A stretch of DNA of 64,000 bases from assembly GCA_036001465.1 (NCBI GenBank), contig DASYUH010000006.1, positions 1 to 64,000 of the forward strand, written 5' to 3'. The translations under genes and the position numbers were made by a program. Below, one piece after another: positions 62,381 to 64,000 of this stretch. This stretch comes from Candidatus Polarisedimenticolia bacterium. Its GTDB lineage: Bacteria; Acidobacteriota; Polarisedimenticolia; Gp22-AA2. The stretch's first letter is position 1, and each line of letters starts with the position of its first letter. The notes under the pieces are model-generated. The model was not told the origin of the DNA and searched no databases. It saw nothing but the letters and a program-made list of their open reading frames with translations.

Positions 62381-64000
62381 CTAGGGCGCGATCAGCCGGT
62401 AGACGCTGTAGGCGTCCCGGTGATAGGCCAGGGAGAGGCAGGGCCATTGGTCCGCGCCGGCCAGAAGAGGGAAGTCCCGCGTTTCCGGCGGCCCCACGAC
62501 CAGGACGGCGATCTCCATCCCTCGCAGGGTGGCACAGGCCGCGGTCGGATCGGAGGTCGAGAATGCCTCGTGCAGAGAGTCCATCCGCCGCGCATAGTCC
62601 TCCGGCTTCGCATAGAACAGGCGTCCCGCCCAGGTGTCCGAAAGGACCGCGGGATGGCCGCTTACGTACACGAGCTCGGGATTGTCGCGGAGCGGGGATC
62701 CCTGCACCAGCCACCCCGGCGGGACCTGGGAGCGGATCCACCGGCCGGCCGCCACTTCGTCGGGTGACAGGGCCGGCTTGGCCACCGCGGCGCCGATCGC
62801 GAACCACGCCACCGAGAGGAAGCCGAGCCCCAGCGCCGCCAGGGTGGCCATCCGGGTCCACCGTTCGTCCTGATTTGGAACCGGATGCGGCGGGAACAGG
62901 CGACTCAGGGCGAGCCCGCTGAAGACGGCAAGGCCGATCCAGAGGAACATCGACATCCGCATCGCCAGGTCGTTGTTCTCGCCGGTTGAAGCCACGAAAC
63001 AGATGGTGGGCAGGCTCACGGCGCCCATCAGGAAAAAGGGGCTCAGCGCGCCCATCCCTTTAGTCTCGCGCCAGGTGGCGATCAGCCCCATCAGCCCCAG
63101 GAGGAGCGCGGGCCCGAATTCCAGGAACACCTGGAACGGGACCAGCAGACCCGGGTGAGCCCAACGGAATTTCTCGACGCCTCCCCCATCCCCCATGTAG
63201 AGATGCAGGACCGGCAGGGCCAGCAGCACCGCGAGGCTTCCGGCCAGGGCGTTCCGGAAGAGGATGTCGCGGCCGATCCGGAACCGGGAGAGGATGAACC
63301 GGGCCAGATCGGGGACTCTCAGCAACACCAGGGTCGCCGCCCCGCCGAGGGCCACATATCCGTTGTAGCCTGCCATCGAGGCGAGGCAGGCGCCCGCCAT
63401 GGCCAACGTCGAGGGGTCCGTCTCGGCTTTGCGGAGGTGCAGGAGAGCAAGGAGGAAGACCACCATGGCTGCGACCGCGTGGGGCACCCAGTAGAAGCTG
63501 GCGAAGAGGCTCGGCGCCAGCATCCCTTGATTCGAGACCCAGCTGTCCACGTTCCAGTGCCTCAGGAGGAATCGCACCGGTGACCCGATGCCGCCCTCCT
63601 TGAGGAGGAGCTGAACGATCATCGGGCTCAGATCGAACCCGCCGACCAGACTGACCAGGGGGAGCGAGAAGAGGGCTATCCGGCCGTCTCCCGTGAGCTC
63701 CGAGACGACGCGGTAGAAGGTGGAGAGGAAGGCGGCGGCGAGCAGGAGGGTGATTGTCGCGATGACCAGGTAGGTGTGGGCTCCTGCTCCGGCGATGACC
63801 AGGACCGCCCCGACGAGGATGTGAAAGAAGGTGTGGTAGTAGAACGGGGAATCGCTCTTCAGGAAGGGGTTGAGCGGAGGCAGGCCGCGGGTGGCGATCG
63901 ACTCCGCGATGGCGAGGTGGTTGTTCAGGTCCCAGCCCTTGACGCACGTCTCTCCCCCGTCGGAAGTCGGGCCGATGGCCAGAGTCGGAGCCAAAAGCAG
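62381..64000 (-). CDS. multi-pass membrane protein, possibly GT-C-like (5' end outside window)
   Basis: At least 539 residues with about ten hydrophobic helices and a C-terminal soluble part (KPALSPDEVAAGRWIRSQVPPGWLV ... VVGPPETRDFPLLAG). The first visible residues include KGWDLNNHLAIAESIATRG and SPFYYHTFFHILVGA, reminiscent of GT-C/PMT-type membrane glycosyltransferases with an early acidic loop, but I cannot name the family. The frame continues past the right edge, so the N-terminus is missing. It converges on the cohesin operon. Confidence 0.7.
   Translation of the reverse strand: MLLAPTLAIGPTSDGGETCVKGWDLNNHLAIAESIATRGLPPLNPFLKSDSPFYYHTFFHILVGAVLVIAGAGAHTYLVIATITLLLAAAFLSTFYRVVSELTGDGRIALFSLPLVSLVGGFDLSPMIVQLLLKEGGIGSPVRFLLRHWNVDSWVSNQGMLAPSLFASFYWVPHAVAAMVVFLLALLHLRKAETDPSTLAMAGACLASMAGYNGYVALGGAATLVLLRVPDLARFILSRFRIGRDILFRNALAGSLAVLLALPVLHLYMGDGGGVEKFRWAHPGLLVPFQVFLEFGPALLLGLMGLIATWRETKGMGALSPFFLMGAVSLPTICFVASTGENNDLAMRMSMFLWIGLAVFSGLALSRLFPPHPVPNQDERWTRMATLAALGLGFLSVAWFAIGAAVAKPALSPDEVAAGRWIRSQVPPGWLVQGSPLRDNPELVYVSGHPAVLSDTWAGRLFYAKPEDYARRMDSLHEAFSTSDPTAACATLRGMEIAVLVVGPPETRDFPLLAGADQWPCLSLAYHRDAYSVYRLIAP

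Overview
The window is a GC-rich bacterial chromosome segment in which most genes are tightly packed, with 1-10 bp overlaps inside operons and many GTG starts. The gene mix fits a free-living, largely aerobic heterotroph that secretes large proteins: kynurenine-route tryptophan breakdown, a PaoABC-like molybdenum hydroxylase, class I fumarase, giant secreted beta-propeller and thrombospondin-3 proteins, and cohesin/dockerin-like proteins. This resembles Acidobacteriota or other environmental deep-branching Gram-negatives. That is an inference from gene content; there is no rRNA or other marker here to settle it.

Layout. 1-2.6 kb: start of a POT peptide transporter (minus) and a HAMP-PP2C phosphatase (plus). 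2.6-7.6 kb: a plus-strand kynurenine operon (3-hydroxyanthranilate dioxygenase, ACMS decarboxylase, kynureninase, kynurenine monooxygenase, tryptophan dioxygenase). It meets a minus-strand operon (2-aminomuconate deaminase-like RidA, aminomuconate semialdehyde dehydrogenase, SDR, thioredoxin-like protein) at a hairpin. Together they cover tryptophan to the aminomuconate stage of the meta-cleavage route. 11-16.6 kb: one 1883-residue secreted protein with three beta-propellers separated by calcium-binding TSP3 blocks.

16.9-20.9 kb: an integron-type gene-cassette array without an integrase in view (a CALIN). Five attC-like imperfect palindromes with RYYYAAC/GTTRRRY boxes separate lower-GC, single-gene, minus-strand units: a DUF4386 membrane protein, a decayed lipoprotein, a small lipoprotein, a secreted barrel-like protein and another exported protein. 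A VOC-family gene lies at the end.

20.9-30.9 kb: a minus-strand branched-chain amino acid operon, leuA-leuD-leuB-ilvB-ilvN-ilvC-ilvE-cimA. leuC and ilvD are not in the window. A promoter, an operator-like palindrome and a 30-codon upstream ORF lie before leuA. 30.9-35.1 kb: a plus-strand operon behind a sigma70-type promoter, a SAM-I riboswitch and an intrinsic terminator. It encodes an E1-like adenylyltransferase, a cysteine desulfurase, a threonine-synthase-like PLP enzyme and a MoaD/ThiS-like sulfur carrier ending in Gly-Gly. I read it as a protein-thiocarboxylate route for homocysteine (or cysteine) synthesis under SAM control. It is the best candidate for an undescribed system.

35.1-47.3 kb (minus): an M28/NAALADase-like peptidase, a secreted NxxGxxAF-repeat protein sharing its C-terminal module with the giant propeller protein, a PaoABC-like aldehyde oxidoreductase set with a MocA-like cytidylyltransferase, a ferredoxin and citrate synthase. 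47.4-59.7 kb: mixed single genes (threonine dehydratase-like, prepilin-like, TenA, BON, ParB-like, DUF1326, glycosyltransferase, ispG, fumarase, AtoE-like transporter, ABC-F). Several have a -10 hexamer 6-8 nt before the start codon, suggesting leaderless mRNAs. 59.7-62.3 kb: a three-gene dockerin-like/cohesin/cohesin operon after an AT-rich leader region. 62.4-64 kb: a multi-pass membrane protein running off the right edge.
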